This document shows, piece after piece, positions 8,578 through 19,899 of a DNA stretch of 64,000 nt. The notes beneath the pieces are model-generated. The model ran no database searches. It had not been told where the DNA came from and saw nothing but the letters and a program-made list of their open reading frames with translations. A program made the position numbers and the translations under genes. The DNA is taken from positions 361,023 through 425,022 of the forward strand of contig JAUYQR010000015.1 in the NCBI GenBank assembly GCA_030697175.1, read 5' to 3'. How positions within the stretch are numbered: position 1 is the stretch's first letter; each line of letters starts with the position of its first letter. Origin of the DNA: Paracoccaceae bacterium (GTDB taxonomy: Bacteria > Pseudomonadota > Alphaproteobacteria > Rhodobacterales > Rhodobacteraceae).

Positions 8578-9386
8578 GGAACCGCTTGCTCCAGCCGCCC
8601 GCCCACCCGGATCATCCGCACGCGCGTCGCGCGCCCGGTCTTGTCATCCGTCTCGACATAAACCCCCGACAGCGTCGCCTGGCCGCCCGCAGGCTCGAAC
8701 CGACCCTTCGCCATCCCGGTGATGAACCGCCGCAACGGCTCCATCTTCTCCATCCCGATCACGCTGTCATAATCGCCGCACATGCCCGCGTCCGACAGAT
8801 AAGCCGTCCCCTTCGCCAGGATCTGCGCATCCCCGGTCGGCACATGGGTATGCGTGCCCACCACCAAGGACGCCATCCCGTCGCACCAGTGCCCGGTCGC
8901 CATCTTCTCGCTCGTCGCCTCGGCATGGATATCCACGATCGCCGCCTGCACCGCCGCGCCCAGCGTATGCACCTTCAACACCGCCTCCAGCGCGCTGAAC
9001 GGGTCGTCGAACGGCCGCTTCATGAACACCTGCCCCAAGGCCTGCGTCACCAGCACCCGCCGCCCCTGCGTTGCCTCGAACACCCGAAACCCCTTGCCGG
9101 GTGCCACCTTCGAGAAATTCAACGGCCGGATGATCCGCGGCTCGGTCTCGATGAAACTCAGCATGTCCTTCTGGTCGAACGCATGATCGCCCAGCGTCAG
9201 GCAATCCGCCCCCGCCGCCAGCAAGGCTTTCGCATGTTCCGCCGTCAGCCCCGCGCCCTGGCTCGCGTTCTCGCCGTTGACCACGACGAAATCGAGCCCC
9301 CAGTCGGCCCGCAGCCCCGGCAGCCGCTCCGCCACCGCCGTCCGGCCAGACCGGCCCATCACATCGCCAAGGAAAAGGAGTCTCAT
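8574..9386 (-). CDS. ymdB: YmdB-family calcineurin-like phosphoesterase (TIGR00282 type)
   Basis: 270 residues from ATG 9386, exactly the family length; longer upstream readings are non-homologous. Metal-binding motifs are GDVMGRSG near the N-terminus, VVNGENA, GDHAFDQK, and the later GTHTHVPTGD, which together make a dinuclear-metal site. YmdB homologues hydrolyse 2',3'-cyclic nucleotides. The Shine-Dalgarno sequence is weak. The gene precedes the EamA permease with a 4-bp stop/start overlap. Confidence 0.92.
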   Translation of the reverse strand: MRLLFLGDVMGRSGRTAVAERLPGLRADWGLDFVVVNGENASQGAGLTAEHAKALLAAGADCLTLGDHAFDQKDMLSFIETEPRIIRPLNFSKVAPGKGFRVFEATQGRRVLVTQALGQVFMKRPFDDPFSALEAVLKVHTLGAAVQAAIVDIHAEATSEKMATGHWCDGMASLVVGTHTHVPTGDAQILAKGTAYLSDAGMCGDYDSVIGMEKMEPLRRFITGMAKGRFEPAGGQATLSGVYVETDDKTGRATRVRMIRVGGRLEQAVP

Positions 9387-9450
9387 GCGGGAACGGCTTA
9401 GACCAAATCGCATCGTCCTGCCAGAGGTCGGAAAGAAGACCGTCCCCTTG

Positions 9451-9476
9451 CCCGATTTGTCCCATGACAAATCGGG
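9451..9476. other. Perfect inverted repeat in the ymdB/helicase intergenic region
   Basis: CCCGATTTGTC (9451-9461), CCAT loop, GACAAATCGGG (9466-9476): eleven matched pairs. There is no T-run, so it is more likely a protein-binding site or structured leader than a terminator. The 357-bp gap 9387-9743 also holds a short tandem repeat and otherwise no coding signal. Confidence 0.6.
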
Positions 9477-9606
9477 CCGCGCCTGCCTGCCCCTGGCGGG
9501 CGCGCTCCGAGTTCCGCACGCCGCACCCTGCCCCACGCCCCGTGACCGCCGGCTCGCGCCTCCAGCCAACTGCCCGATTCGCCCCACAAGGTTAACGCGC
9601 AGCCAG

Positions 9607-9634
9607 CCATACACCTGCCATACACCTGCCATAC
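9607..9634. repeat. 11-bp tandem repeat, about 2.5 copies
   Basis: CCATACACCTG occurs at 9607-9617 and 9618-9628, followed by a partial CCATAC. It is upstream of the helicase gene and has no visible coding role. Confidence 0.6.
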
Positions 9635-9743
9635 CCAAGGCAGACGCATTGCAGCCAAAGACTTCTCCACAAATTCAACCCCTTACCCCAACGCACGCGC
9701 CACACCGTTCCCCAACTCCGCCCCACGCCTTATCTCTTTGTCC

Positions 9744-12137
9744 ATGACCGCCCTCCCGCCTTCCCTCGCCACATGGTTCGCCACCAAAGGCTGGACCCTC
9801 CACCCGCACCAGGCGCAGATGCTGGCGCTCGCGCATACCCCCGCCACCCTCCTCATCGCCCCCACCGGTGGCGGCAAGACCCTCGCCGGGTTCCTGCCCA
9901 CCCTGGCCGAGCTTGGCCCGACCCCGCCCCCCGGCCTCCACACCCTCTACATCTCGCCCCTCAAGGCCCTCACCGCCGACATCCGCCGCAACCTGCGCAC
10001 GCCCATCGAAGGCGCAGGGTTGCACATCCGCGTCGAAGACCGCACCGGCGATACCACCTACACCCAGCGCCGCCGCCAGCGCGCCGACCCGCCGCACATC
10101 CTGCTGACCACCCCCGAAAGCCTCGCGCTCCTCCTTTCCTACGAAGACGCCCCGCGGATTTTCCAAGGCCTGCAACGGGTTATCATCGACGAGATCCACG
10201 CCCTTGCGGAATCCAAACGCGGCGACCAGCTCGTCCTGCAGATCGCGCGCCTGCAATCCCTGAACCCCGGCCTCCGCCGCGTCGGCCTCTCCGCCACGGT
10301 TGAGAACCCGCCCGCGCTCGCCCAATTCCTCGCCCCCGAAACCACGATCCTGCAGGCCGACCCCGGCCCCGACCCCGACATCTCGATGCTCGAAACCGAT
10401 GCCCCGCCCCCGTGGAGCGGCGGCGGCGGCCGCTACGCCATCCCGGCCGTCCTGAACGAGATCGCCCGCCACAAGACCACCCTGATCTTCCACAACACCC
10501 GCGCGCAGGCGGAACTCTTCTTTCACGACCTCTGGCTACAGAACACAGACAGCCTGCCCATCGGCATCCACCACGGCTCGCTTTCCCGCGAACAACGCGA
10601 CCGCGTCGAACAGGCGATGTCGGCAGGCGCCCTGCGCGCCGTCGTCTGCACCGGCTCGCTCGACCTCGGCATCGACTGGGGCGATGTCGATCTGGTGATC
10701 CAGATCGGCGCGCCCAAGAACGTGAAACGCCTCGTCCAGCGCATCGGCCGCGCCAACCACCGCTACAACGCCCCCTCCAAGGCGCTCCTCGTCCCCGCCA
10801 ACCGTTTCGAGGTGGTGGAGTGTCAGGCCGCCCTCGATGCCGTCCGCGCCCACACCCTTGACGGCGAACCGCGCGGCCCCGGCCCGCGCGACGTCCTCTG
10901 CCAGCACATCCTCGCCACCGCCTGCGCCGGCCCCTTCAACGCCGACCAGCTCTACCACGAAATTATCACCGCCGGTCCCTATGCCCTTCTGACATCAGCA
11001 GAATTCGACGCCTGCCTCGATTTTGTCGCCACCGGCGGCTACGCGCTCAAGGCCTACGACCGCTGGCAGCGATTGAAGCTGACAAATGGTGAATGGCACC
11101 TGCGCGATCCCCGCACCGCCGCCGTGATCCGCCAGAACCTCGGCACCATCATCGACATCGACACCCTGAAGGTCCGCCTCAAGGGCCGCTTCGGCGGCAC
11201 CCCCCTGGGCGAGGTCGAGGAAGGCTTCGCCGCCTCGCTCATCCCCGGCGATACCTTCCTGATCGGCGGCGAGGTGGTGCGCTACGAAGGCCTCAAGGAA
11301 CTGACGGTCGAGGTCAGCCGCACCCCCGGCCGCGATCCGAAGGTCGCCGTCTTCAACGGCACCAAATTCGCCACCTCCACCCTCCTTGCCGACCGGATTC
11401 TCGAAATCTTCCAAGCCGATAGCTGGCCCGACCTGCCCACCCACACCGCCCAATGGCTCAGCCTCCAGCGCGAGGTCTCCCACCTCCCCGACCCCCGCTC
11501 CCTGCTCCTCGAATCCTTCCCGCACGATGGCCGCGAACACCTCGTCGTCTACGGCTTCGCAGGCCGCAACGCCCAGCAAACCCTCGGCCTTCTGGTCACG
11601 AAACAGATGGAATCCCAAGGTCTTGCCCCCCTGGGCTTCGTCGCCACCGATTACGCCACCCTGATCTGGGGCATCGACCCCGTCATCGACCCCGCCCCCC
11701 TCTTCGACGTTGAGACCCTGCGCGACGGCTTGGAGACCTGGCTTTCCGGCAACGCCGTGATGAAGCGCACCTTCCGCTCCACCGCGATCATCGCGGGCCT
11801 GATCGAACGCAGCCACCAGGGCCGCCGCAAATCGGGCCGCCAGGCCACCTTCTCGTCCGACATCCTCTACGACACGCTGCGCCGCTTCGACCCCGACCAC
11901 CTCCTCCTGCAGATCACCCGGGAAGAGGCCCTGCGCGGCCTGATCGACTTCTCCCGCATCGAAGCCCTCCTCGCCCGCGTCGGCCCCCGCATCACCCTTG
12001 TCCGCCGCCCCCGCGTCACCCCGCTCGCCGCCCCCCTCTTTTTTGAGCCCGGCCGCATCCCCGTCCACGGCCAGGGCCGCGACCGCCTCGCCGCCGATGC
12101 CGCGCAAAAACTGATGGAAGCTGCGGGCCTTGCGTAA
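9744..12137 (+). CDS. Ligase-associated DNA-damage-response DEXH helicase (Lhr-like)
   Basis: 797 residues from ATG 9744. Motif I APTGGGKT is at about 39-46 and motif II DEIH at about 149-152. Motif VI lies in the QRIGRANHRY segment, followed by the winged-helix and Lhr-core C-terminal region. The family (TIGR04121-like) unwinds nucleic acids 3'-5' and is usually encoded with an ATP-dependent DNA ligase, an exonuclease and PdeM. Here only the pdeM-type gene follows. The last codons and stop lie inside a 16-bp tandem repeat that continues downstream. Confidence 0.92.
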   Translation: MTALPPSLATWFATKGWTLHPHQAQMLALAHTPATLLIAPTGGGKTLAGFLPTLAELGPTPPPGLHTLYISPLKALTADIRRNLRTPIEGAGLHIRVEDRTGDTTYTQRRRQRADPPHILLTTPESLALLLSYEDAPRIFQGLQRVIIDEIHALAESKRGDQLVLQIARLQSLNPGLRRVGLSATVENPPALAQFLAPETTILQADPGPDPDISMLETDAPPPWSGGGGRYAIPAVLNEIARHKTTLIFHNTRAQAELFFHDLWLQNTDSLPIGIHHGSLSREQRDRVEQAMSAGALRAVVCTGSLDLGIDWGDVDLVIQIGAPKNVKRLVQRIGRANHRYNAPSKALLVPANRFEVVECQAALDAVRAHTLDGEPRGPGPRDVLCQHILATACAGPFNADQLYHEIITAGPYALLTSAEFDACLDFVATGGYALKAYDRWQRLKLTNGEWHLRDPRTAAVIRQNLGTIIDIDTLKVRLKGRFGGTPLGEVEEGFAASLIPGDTFLIGGEVVRYEGLKELTVEVSRTPGRDPKVAVFNGTKFATSTLLADRILEIFQADSWPDLPTHTAQWLSLQREVSHLPDPRSLLLESFPHDGREHLVVYGFAGRNAQQTLGLLVTKQMESQGLAPLGFVATDYATLIWGIDPVIDPAPLFDVETLRDGLETWLSGNAVMKRTFRSTAIIAGLIERSHQGRRKSGRQATFSSDILYDTLRRFDPDHLLLQITREEALRGLIDFSRIEALLARVGPRITLVRRPRVTPLAAPLFFEPGRIPVHGQGRDRLAADAAQKLMEAAGLA

Positions 12138-12197
12138 CTGGGGCCTTGCGTAACTGGGGCCTCGCGCAACTGGGGCCTTGCGTAACTGGGGCCTTGC
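12125..12197. repeat. 16-bp tandem repeat spanning the helicase stop codon
   Basis: The unit GGGCCTTGCGTAACTG is repeated at 12125, 12141, 12157 (two changes) and 12173, with a partial fifth copy from 12189. The TAA in the first copy is the helicase stop. The spacing is strict, with no unique spacers between units. Confidence 0.9.
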
Positions 12198-12306
12198 CCG
12201 ACCGCTGCCTGATCTGACCCACCCCCCAATTGCTCTTTTCCTGAAATACTCCCGCCGGAGGCTCCGCCCTTGCCAGCACCGCCCCGCCGGGGCAAAAGGC
12301 AGAGCC

Positions 12307-12951
12307 ATGCATGCCCTCTTCTTCCACGGCCAGACCCTGCACCTCCTCCCCTCCGGCGCGCTCCATTGGCCCGCCGAACGGCTGCTCGTTGTCTCCGACC
12401 TGCACTTCGGCAAATCCGAACGCCTCGCCCGCCGCGGTGGCAGCCTTTTGCCACCCTACGAAACCCGCGCCACGCTTGCCAAACTCGACACCGATCTCGA
12501 CACCACCAAGGCCGCCCAGGTCATCTGCCTCGGCGACAGCTTCGACGATGACGCCGCCGCCGAGGGGCTGGACGAGGCCGATACCCTCTGGCTCACCCGC
12601 CTCATGGCTGGCCGCGACTGGACATGGATCACCGGCAACCACGACCCCGGCCCGGTCAGCATCGGCGGCAGCCACCGCGCCGAACGCGCGCAGCACCCCT
12701 TCACCTTCCGGCATATCGCGGAGCCCACAGGATTTGCTGAAATATCAGGCCACTACCACCCGAAGGCCCGCCTTGCAGGGCAAAGCCGCCCCTGCTTTCT
12801 GGCCGACCGCAGCCGCATCGTGATGCCCGCCTACGGTGCCTACACCGGCGGTCTCTGGTGCCACGCGCCGGAACTCACGGCCCTGATGGCACCCGATGCG
12901 CTCGCCATCCTCACCGGCAGCCGTGCGCTCGCGATCCCGATGCCGCGCTAG
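12307..12951 (+). CDS. pdeM: Ligase-associated DNA-damage-response endonuclease PdeM
   Basis: 214 residues from ATG 12307. It has the calcineurin-like metallophosphoesterase motifs SDLHFG (D31, H33), GDSFDD (about 76-81), GNHD (110-113) and GHYHPK (148-153). PdeM acts as a metal-dependent nuclease in the same repair cluster as the helicase just upstream. The stop codon overlaps that of the convergent folD gene within a shared CTAG. Confidence 0.9.
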   Translation: MHALFFHGQTLHLLPSGALHWPAERLLVVSDLHFGKSERLARRGGSLLPPYETRATLAKLDTDLDTTKAAQVICLGDSFDDDAAAEGLDEADTLWLTRLMAGRDWTWITGNHDPGPVSIGGSHRAERAQHPFTFRHIAEPTGFAEISGHYHPKARLAGQSRPCFLADRSRIVMPAYGAYTGGLWCHAPELTALMAPDALAILTGSRALAIPMPR

Positions 12952-13838
12952 GCGGTCAGGCCCTTCGGCTCGGGCAGCCCGTTCGCCCGGCAGCAGGCCG
13001 TCAGCGTATTCGCCAGAAGGCAGGCAATCGTCATCGGCCCCACCCCACCCGGCACCGGCGTGATCGCCCCGGCAACCGCCGCCGCACTGGCGTAATGCAC
13101 GTCGCCCACCAGCTTGACCTTGCCATCCCGCTCGATGCGGTTGATGCCCACGTCAATCACCGTAGCCCCCGGTTTCACCATGTCGCCGGTAATCATCTCC
13201 GGCCGCCCCACAGCCGCCACCAGAATATCCGCCCCCCGGCACACCGCCGCCAGATCCTTCGTGCGGCTGTGCGCGATCGTCACCGTGCAGCTATCGCCCA
13301 GCAGCAGTTGCGCCATCGGCTTGCCCACGATGTTGCTGCGCCCCACCACTACCGCGTTCATCCCCGACAACGACCCATGATGATCCCGCAGCATCATCAG
13401 GCAGCCAAGCGGCGTGCAGGGCACCATGCTCTTCTGCCCGGTCCCCAAAAGCCCGACGTTCGATATGTGAAACCCGTCCGCATCCTTCGCCGGGTCGATC
13501 GTGTTGATCACCAGCTCTGAATTCAGATGCGAGGGCAGCGGCAACTGCACCAGAATCCCATGCACTTTCGGGTCCGCATTCAGCCGCCCGATCAGCGCCA
13601 GCAGGTCCGCCTCCGACGTCGTCGCCGGCAGCTTGTGTTCGAAAGAGGCCATTCCGACCTCCACCGTCTGCACGCCCTTGTTGCGCACATACACCTCGGA
13701 CGCCGGGTCTTCGCCGACCAGCACGACCGCCAGCCCTGGCGTGATGCCGTGCTCTTCCTTCAACCGCGCCACATGCGCCGCCACCTCGGCCCGCACCTTT
13801 GCCGCAAAGGCCTTGCCGTCGATCACCGTGGCCGTCAT
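12948..13838 (-). CDS. folD: Bifunctional methylenetetrahydrofolate dehydrogenase/cyclohydrolase FolD
   Basis: 296 residues from ATG 13838. Diagnostic segments are the [14 protein letters not shown] catalytic stretch (its Lys belongs to the cyclohydrolase centre), PLPSHLN, and the NADP-binding [12 protein letters not shown]. It interconverts methylene-, methenyl- and 10-formyl-THF in the cytosol. The chorismate mutase gene ends 4 bp upstream and fhs lies beyond it, so folD and fhs form a one-carbon unit on the minus strand. Confidence 0.96.
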   Translation of the reverse strand: MTATVIDGKAFAAKVRAEVAAHVARLKEEHGITPGLAVVLVGEDPASEVYVRNKGVQTVEVGMASFEHKLPATTSEADLLALIGRLNADPKVHGILVQLPLPSHLNSELVINTIDPAKDADGFHISNVGLLGTGQKSMVPCTPLGCLMMLRDHHGSLSGMNAVVVGRSNIVGKPMAQLLLGDSCTVTIAHSRTKDLAAVCRGADILVAAVGRPEMITGDMVKPGATVIDVGINRIERDGKVKLVGDVHYASAAAVAGAITPVPGGVGPMTIACLLANTLTACCRANGLPEPKGLTA

Positions 13839-13842
13839 GTCT

Positions 13843-14151
13843 TCACCCTTTTCGCAAACTGTCCGGCCCAAGCCGGCTTTCTTCCCGCGCGATCGACCAG
13901 TCGATCAACCGCCGCCACAGCTTTTCCACCAGATCCGGCTGCAACCCCTCGGCCACCGCATGGCGGCGCACGTTTGCCACCACTTCCTCGACCCGGGCCT
14001 CGATCCGGGCGGGAAGATCGACCTCGGCCTTGATCTCGGCAGCCCGGTCGATATAGCCCGCCCGTTCCGCGAACAGCTTGACCAAGGCCTCGTCCAGCCG
14101 GTCGATCTCGGCCCGGATCTCGGTCATGCTGGTGCAATCCTTCGCCTTCAT
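13843..14151 (-). CDS. Chorismate mutase, AroQ type
   Basis: 102 residues, ATG at 14151 with GGGAG upstream. The sequence is all-helical with the AroQ pattern: Arg in [18 protein letters not shown], then the [14 protein letters not shown] stretch, and a C-terminal [13 protein letters not shown] segment. Monofunctional AroQ enzymes convert chorismate to prephenate on the phenylalanine/tyrosine branch. A pyruvate-lyase (PchB-like) relative is possible but less likely. It sits between fhs and folD, an unusual setting, with four bases separating it from folD. Confidence 0.88.
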   Translation of the reverse strand: MKAKDCTSMTEIRAEIDRLDEALVKLFAERAGYIDRAAEIKAEVDLPARIEARVEEVVANVRRHAVAEGLQPDLVEKLWRRLIDWSIAREESRLGPDSLRKG

Positions 14152-14217
14152 CGCGGCACTCCCTTCAACGGCTGCCCTGACATAATCGGGCAGCCGCCAA
14201 AGGGCAACGCGGGCGCG

Positions 14218-15894
14218 TCAGAACAGCCCTTCGACGTTGCCGGCGTCGTTCAGCCGGATCACCTCGGCCGACGGCACCTTGGGCAGACCCGGCATCGTCA
14301 TGATCTCCCCGCAGATCGCCACGACAAACCCCGCGCCCGCCGAAAGCCGCACTTCGCGCACCGGAACCGTATGGCCCGTGGGCGCACCGCGCACCGTCGG
14401 ATCGGTGGTGAAGGAATACTGCGTCTTGGCCACACAGATCGGCAGATGCCCATAGCCCGCCGCCTCCCAGGTCTTCAACTGGTCGCGGATCGACTTGTCG
14501 GCGATCACCTCGTCGGCGTGGTAGATGCGCTTGGCAATCGTCTCCAGCTTCTGGAACAGCGGCATGTCGTCGGGATAAAGCGGCGCAAAGTTCGACACGC
14601 CGGATTCCGCCAGGCTGACGACCTTCTTCGCCAGGTCCTCGATCCCCGCAGACCCATGCGCCCAGTGCTTGCACAGGATCGCTTCCGCCCCCTGCTCGGC
14701 CACATAGGCCTGCACGGCGGCAATCTCGGCATCGGTGTCGCTGAAGAAGTGGTTGATCGCGACCACCACCGGCACCCCGAACGACTTCACGTTGCCGATG
14801 TGGCGGCCAAGGTTCGGGCAGCCTTTTTTCACGGCCTCCACGTTCTCGGCGCCAAGGTCGGCCTTGGCCACCCCGCCATTCATCTTCATCGCCCGCACCG
14901 TGGCCACGATCACCGCGGCGGCAGGCTTCAGCCCGGCCTTGCGGCACTTGATGTCGAAGAACTTCTCCGCCCCAAGATCGGCACCAAAGCCCGCCTCGGT
15001 CACCACATACTCACCCAGCTTCAGCGCGGTCTTGGTCGCGATCACGCTGTTGCAGCCATGCGCGATGTTGGCAAATGGCCCGCCATGCACGAAGGCCGGG
15101 TTGTTCTCCAGCGTCTGCACCAGGTTCGGCTGCATCGCGTCCTTCAACAACACCGTCATCGCGCCATCGGCCTTGATGTCGCGGGCATAGACCGGCTTTT
15201 TCTCGCGGGTGTAGGCCACCACGATGTCGCCCAGCCGCTTTTCCAGATCGGCCAGATCCTTTGACAGGCACAGGATCGCCATCACCTCCGAGGCCACGGT
15301 GATGTCGAAACCGGTCTGGCGCGGAAAGCCGTTCGACACCCCGCCAAGGCTGACCACGATATCGCGCAGCGCCCGGTCGTTCATGTCCATCACCCGGCGC
15401 CACACGATCCGGCGCTCGTCGATATCAAGGCTGTTGCCCCAATAGATGTGGTTGTCGATCATTGCCGACAGCAGGTTGTGGGCCGATGTGATCGCGTGGA
15501 AATCGCCGGTGAAGTGAAGGTTCATCTCCTCCATCGGCACGACTTGCGCGTAACCGCCGCCCGCAGCGCCGCCCTTCATGCCGAAGTTCGGGCCAAGGCT
15601 GGCCTCACGGATACACACCACCGCCTTCTTGCCGATCCGGTTCAGCCCGTCACCCAGACCCACCGTCGTCGTGGTCTTGCCTTCGCCCGCAGGCGTCGGG
15701 TTGATCGCCGTCACCAGGATCAGCTTGCCATCCGGGCGGCCTTCCAGCGACTTGATGAACTCCTGACCGATCTTCGCCTTGTCATGGCCATAGGGCAGCA
15801 GATGCTCCGCCGGGATGCCCAGCTTCGCGCCGATCTCCATGATCGGCCGCTTCTTGGCCTCCCGCGCAATCTCGATATCGGTCTTGAAGGCCAT
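14218..15894 (-). CDS. fhs: Formate--tetrahydrofolate ligase
   Basis: 558 residues, typical length. It contains the P-loop-like [16 protein letters not shown] segment (about 67-82), then [24 protein letters not shown] and [15 protein letters not shown], the family hallmarks. The enzyme makes 10-formyl-THF from formate, THF and ATP. It is preceded by GGGAG six bases from the ATG and by a 300-bp leader with several hairpins. It is likely the first gene of the fhs/chorismate mutase/folD unit. Confidence 0.97.
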   Translation of the reverse strand: MAFKTDIEIAREAKKRPIMEIGAKLGIPAEHLLPYGHDKAKIGQEFIKSLEGRPDGKLILVTAINPTPAGEGKTTTTVGLGDGLNRIGKKAVVCIREASLGPNFGMKGGAAGGGYAQVVPMEEMNLHFTGDFHAITSAHNLLSAMIDNHIYWGNSLDIDERRIVWRRVMDMNDRALRDIVVSLGGVSNGFPRQTGFDITVASEVMAILCLSKDLADLEKRLGDIVVAYTREKKPVYARDIKADGAMTVLLKDAMQPNLVQTLENNPAFVHGGPFANIAHGCNSVIATKTALKLGEYVVTEAGFGADLGAEKFFDIKCRKAGLKPAAAVIVATVRAMKMNGGVAKADLGAENVEAVKKGCPNLGRHIGNVKSFGVPVVVAINHFFSDTDAEIAAVQAYVAEQGAEAILCKHWAHGSAGIEDLAKKVVSLAESGVSNFAPLYPDDMPLFQKLETIAKRIYHADEVIADKSIRDQLKTWEAAGYGHLPICVAKTQYSFTTDPTVRGAPTGHTVPVREVRLSAGAGFVVAICGEIMTMPGLPKVPSAEVIRLNDAGNVEGLF

Positions 15895-15983
15895 GTGCGT
15901 CTCCCAACGGCGATGTTCGTTTGCGACGTGATACAGCGCCCGGCAGCCTTGCCAAGAGCGTTTTCCGACCTATGCGCGCCGAA

Positions 15984-16001
15984 TTCGTCAGCCCTGACGA
16001 A
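15984..16001. promoter_or_regulatory. Inverted repeat upstream of fhs (possible operator)
   Basis: TTCGTCAG-CC-CTGACGAA, eight perfect pairs, 90 bp upstream of the fhs start. The 15895-16193 interval has no gene. It also holds TTCCGC-TTT-GCGGAA (about 16048-16062) and GGAGGGT-GTGAA-ACCCTCC (about 16148-16166). I cannot match these to a known riboswitch. Confidence 0.45.
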
Positions 16002-16193
16002 GTCACCCGGCGCATGCCGTCAATTCCATCATGCAAACGCCGATCTTCCGCTTTGCGGAAATATCCCACAGGTGGGTGACGTGCGATCAGATACTCTCCT
16101 GTGGAAAGTTTCCGCGCAGAACGCCCGGCTCGTGGCCGGGCCGGCGCGGGAGGGTGTGAAACCCTCCGGGTGCCAGCAAGCGGCGACCGCGCG

Positions 16194-16796
16194 TTACGTC
16201 CGCACCGCCTCCAGATGCGCCCATGCCCGCTGGTCAGGCACATGCAGCGTCAGCGCGTCGCCCACCCGCAACACGCCCTCCCGCTCCACCCAGGCCGTCA
16301 CGCCACGCTTGCCTTCGGCCACGGCCTTGAACCGCTTGCCAAACCCCGGTCGCGCCTCTTCGATCGTCACGCCGGGTTCCTGACACGGGCGGTTCTGCAT
16401 GTCGATCACCAGCGTCACCCCGTCCGGTCCCTGCAACCGGCTGGACGGCGGCAGATGGCTGAAATCCGGTATCCCCGCGATCACCACAGAGGCGCCAACC
16501 CAGGCGTGATCCATCGCCTCCAGCCCCAATGCGGCGGCAACCTCCGCCATCTCCTCCGCCCCAACCACCGACAGTTGCCGCACGTTGCGGATTTCGGTGC
16601 CGCGCGGATGCTGCTTCAGCACCCGGCTGCACGAGGGGCGCGTCACGCCTGCATGGCTTTCGCCAGCATAGCCCGCAAGACTCAACGGCATCTCCTCGAC
16701 CGGCACCGCGCGGATCACCAGCTTTTCCACCGGCTTGGGCTGCGCGCCCAGCCAGACAACGGTTCCGACGATTGCGGTTGGCATCAAGGCAGGCAT
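16194..16796 (-). CDS. MOSC-domain protein
   Basis: 200 residues; AAAGG lies eight bases before ATG 16796. The MOSC fold is recognisable from the AGYAGESHAGVTRPSCSR start, the RNVRQLSVVGAEE segment, and the conserved Cys in DMQNRPCQEPG. MOSC domains carry sulfur as a persulfide for molybdenum-cofactor-linked reactions; this is a short stand-alone form of unknown substrate. It follows corA by 62 bp on the same strand. Confidence 0.88.
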   Translation of the reverse strand: MPALMPTAIVGTVVWLGAQPKPVEKLVIRAVPVEEMPLSLAGYAGESHAGVTRPSCSRVLKQHPRGTEIRNVRQLSVVGAEEMAEVAAALGLEAMDHAWVGASVVIAGIPDFSHLPPSSRLQGPDGVTLVIDMQNRPCQEPGVTIEEARPGFGKRFKAVAEGKRGVTAWVEREGVLRVGDALTLHVPDQRAWAHLEAVRT

Positions 16797-16858
16797 TCAG
16801 ACCCTTTCAAGGTTGACGAACGTGGGGGAAACATCGGCGCGGTGCTGCAGACAACCGC

Positions 16859-17836
16859 CTACAGCCACTTCTTCGCCCGAAACACCGCCCAGGGGATCAC
16901 CGCCGACAACAGCATCAACCCCAGCGCCATCGGATAGCCCCAGTGCCACTGCAACTCCGGCATGTGGACAAAGTTCATCCCGTAGACGGATGCAATCAAG
17001 GTCGGCGGCAGGAACACGAAGGCCACCACCGAGAATATCTTGATGATGTCCGCCTGCCGGATGTTGATCACCCCCAGCGTCGCATCCAACTGGAACAGGA
17101 TCTTGCGGCTTTGCACCATCGCCGTTTCCCCCAGCGCCCGCACGTCGCGCAAAAGCACCTTCAGCCGCCCCTTGTCGATGCCCTTCACCGCGGCCTCCGC
17201 CGCATGGCCGGTCGGCACCGACAGGAACCCAAGCAGCCGCTGGATCGTTGACAGGCTTTCGGTGATCTTGCCGTTCAGATCTTCCGCCCGCCCGATCCGC
17301 TGCAAGATCACGGCCAGCGTTGCCGCCTTGCCACTGGGGCGATGCGCCTCGAAGATCGCCTTGGTCAGCGCATCCAGCTTGCGCGCCTCGCCCTCCAGCA
17401 CGTCCGCCAGCCGTTCCACCATCGTCTCCATCAACGCCAGCAGCGTCCCCTGACCGCTGACACAGCCCAGCGACGAACGGGTCGCGCGATCGGCAAACAC
17501 CGTGAACGACCCCGGCGCATGATAGCGCACCGTCACCAAGCGCTCCTTGGCCAGAACGAACGTCACCGGCGCGATCACCGGTTCCTGCCCCTGGACCGAG
17601 GCCAGCACCTGCGCCGTCAGGAACAGCGCGCCCTTCTCGTCATACAAGCGCGAGGAAACCTCGATCTCCTGCATGTCCTCGCGCGTCGGGATATCCAGTC
17701 CCAGCGCCGCCTCGACCAGCTTTTCCTCGCCGGCCTTGGGGTCGTGCATGTCGATCCAGACCGCACTGGCCAGATCGTCCAGCCCACCCTCCGCCGCGAC
17801 CAGACGCCCCGCGTCCGCCCGGTAAACCCCGATCAT
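16859..17836 (-). CDS. corA: CorA-family divalent cation transporter
   Basis: 325 residues with a large cytoplasmic N-terminal domain and two C-terminal membrane spans. The GMN signature is present as SVYGMNFVHMPELQW in the loop after the first span. CorA pentamers conduct Mg2+ (some relatives export Zn2+). It is placed between the MOSC gene and the ftsH terminator, so it is probably transcribed from its own promoter in 17837-17864. Confidence 0.94.
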   Translation of the reverse strand: MIGVYRADAGRLVAAEGGLDDLASAVWIDMHDPKAGEEKLVEAALGLDIPTREDMQEIEVSSRLYDEKGALFLTAQVLASVQGQEPVIAPVTFVLAKERLVTVRYHAPGSFTVFADRATRSSLGCVSGQGTLLALMETMVERLADVLEGEARKLDALTKAIFEAHRPSGKAATLAVILQRIGRAEDLNGKITESLSTIQRLLGFLSVPTGHAAEAAVKGIDKGRLKVLLRDVRALGETAMVQSRKILFQLDATLGVINIRQADIIKIFSVVAFVFLPPTLIASVYGMNFVHMPELQWHWGYPMALGLMLLSAVIPWAVFRAKKWL

Positions 17837-17860
17837 TCCCGCCCCCTTCGCTCTTCAGAC

Positions 17861-17886
17861 AAAAGGCCCCGCGCGAACGCGGGGCC
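17861..17886 (-). terminator. Intrinsic terminator of the tilS-ftsH transcript
   Basis: Stem GGCCCCGCG/CGCGGGGCC (17865-17886) with a CGAA loop. On the minus strand it is followed by TTTTGTC, 25 bases past the ftsH stop. Confidence 0.85.
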
Positions 17887-17911
17887 CTCCTGCACTGCTG
17901 TCGTCACGCCG

Positions 17912-19822
<1,911 letters not shown>

Positions 19823-19899
19823 GAAGGATCTCCTGAATGATCCGCGCGTCCCGAACGGGCGGCGGTCTTGTTGCTAAGATAGACATTCGGGCCAAGGGT

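Noticed and set aside
9398..9670. Small frame on the minus strand upstream of ymdB
   Set aside because: It spans a tandem repeat and a perfect palindrome, has no ribosome site and shows no family features.
12125..12197. Possible CRISPR array
   Set aside because: The 16-bp units are directly adjacent with no spacers, and there are no cas genes.
15895..16193. THF, glycine or ZTP riboswitch upstream of fhs
   Set aside because: None of the core motifs of these classes can be found; only unclassified hairpins are present.
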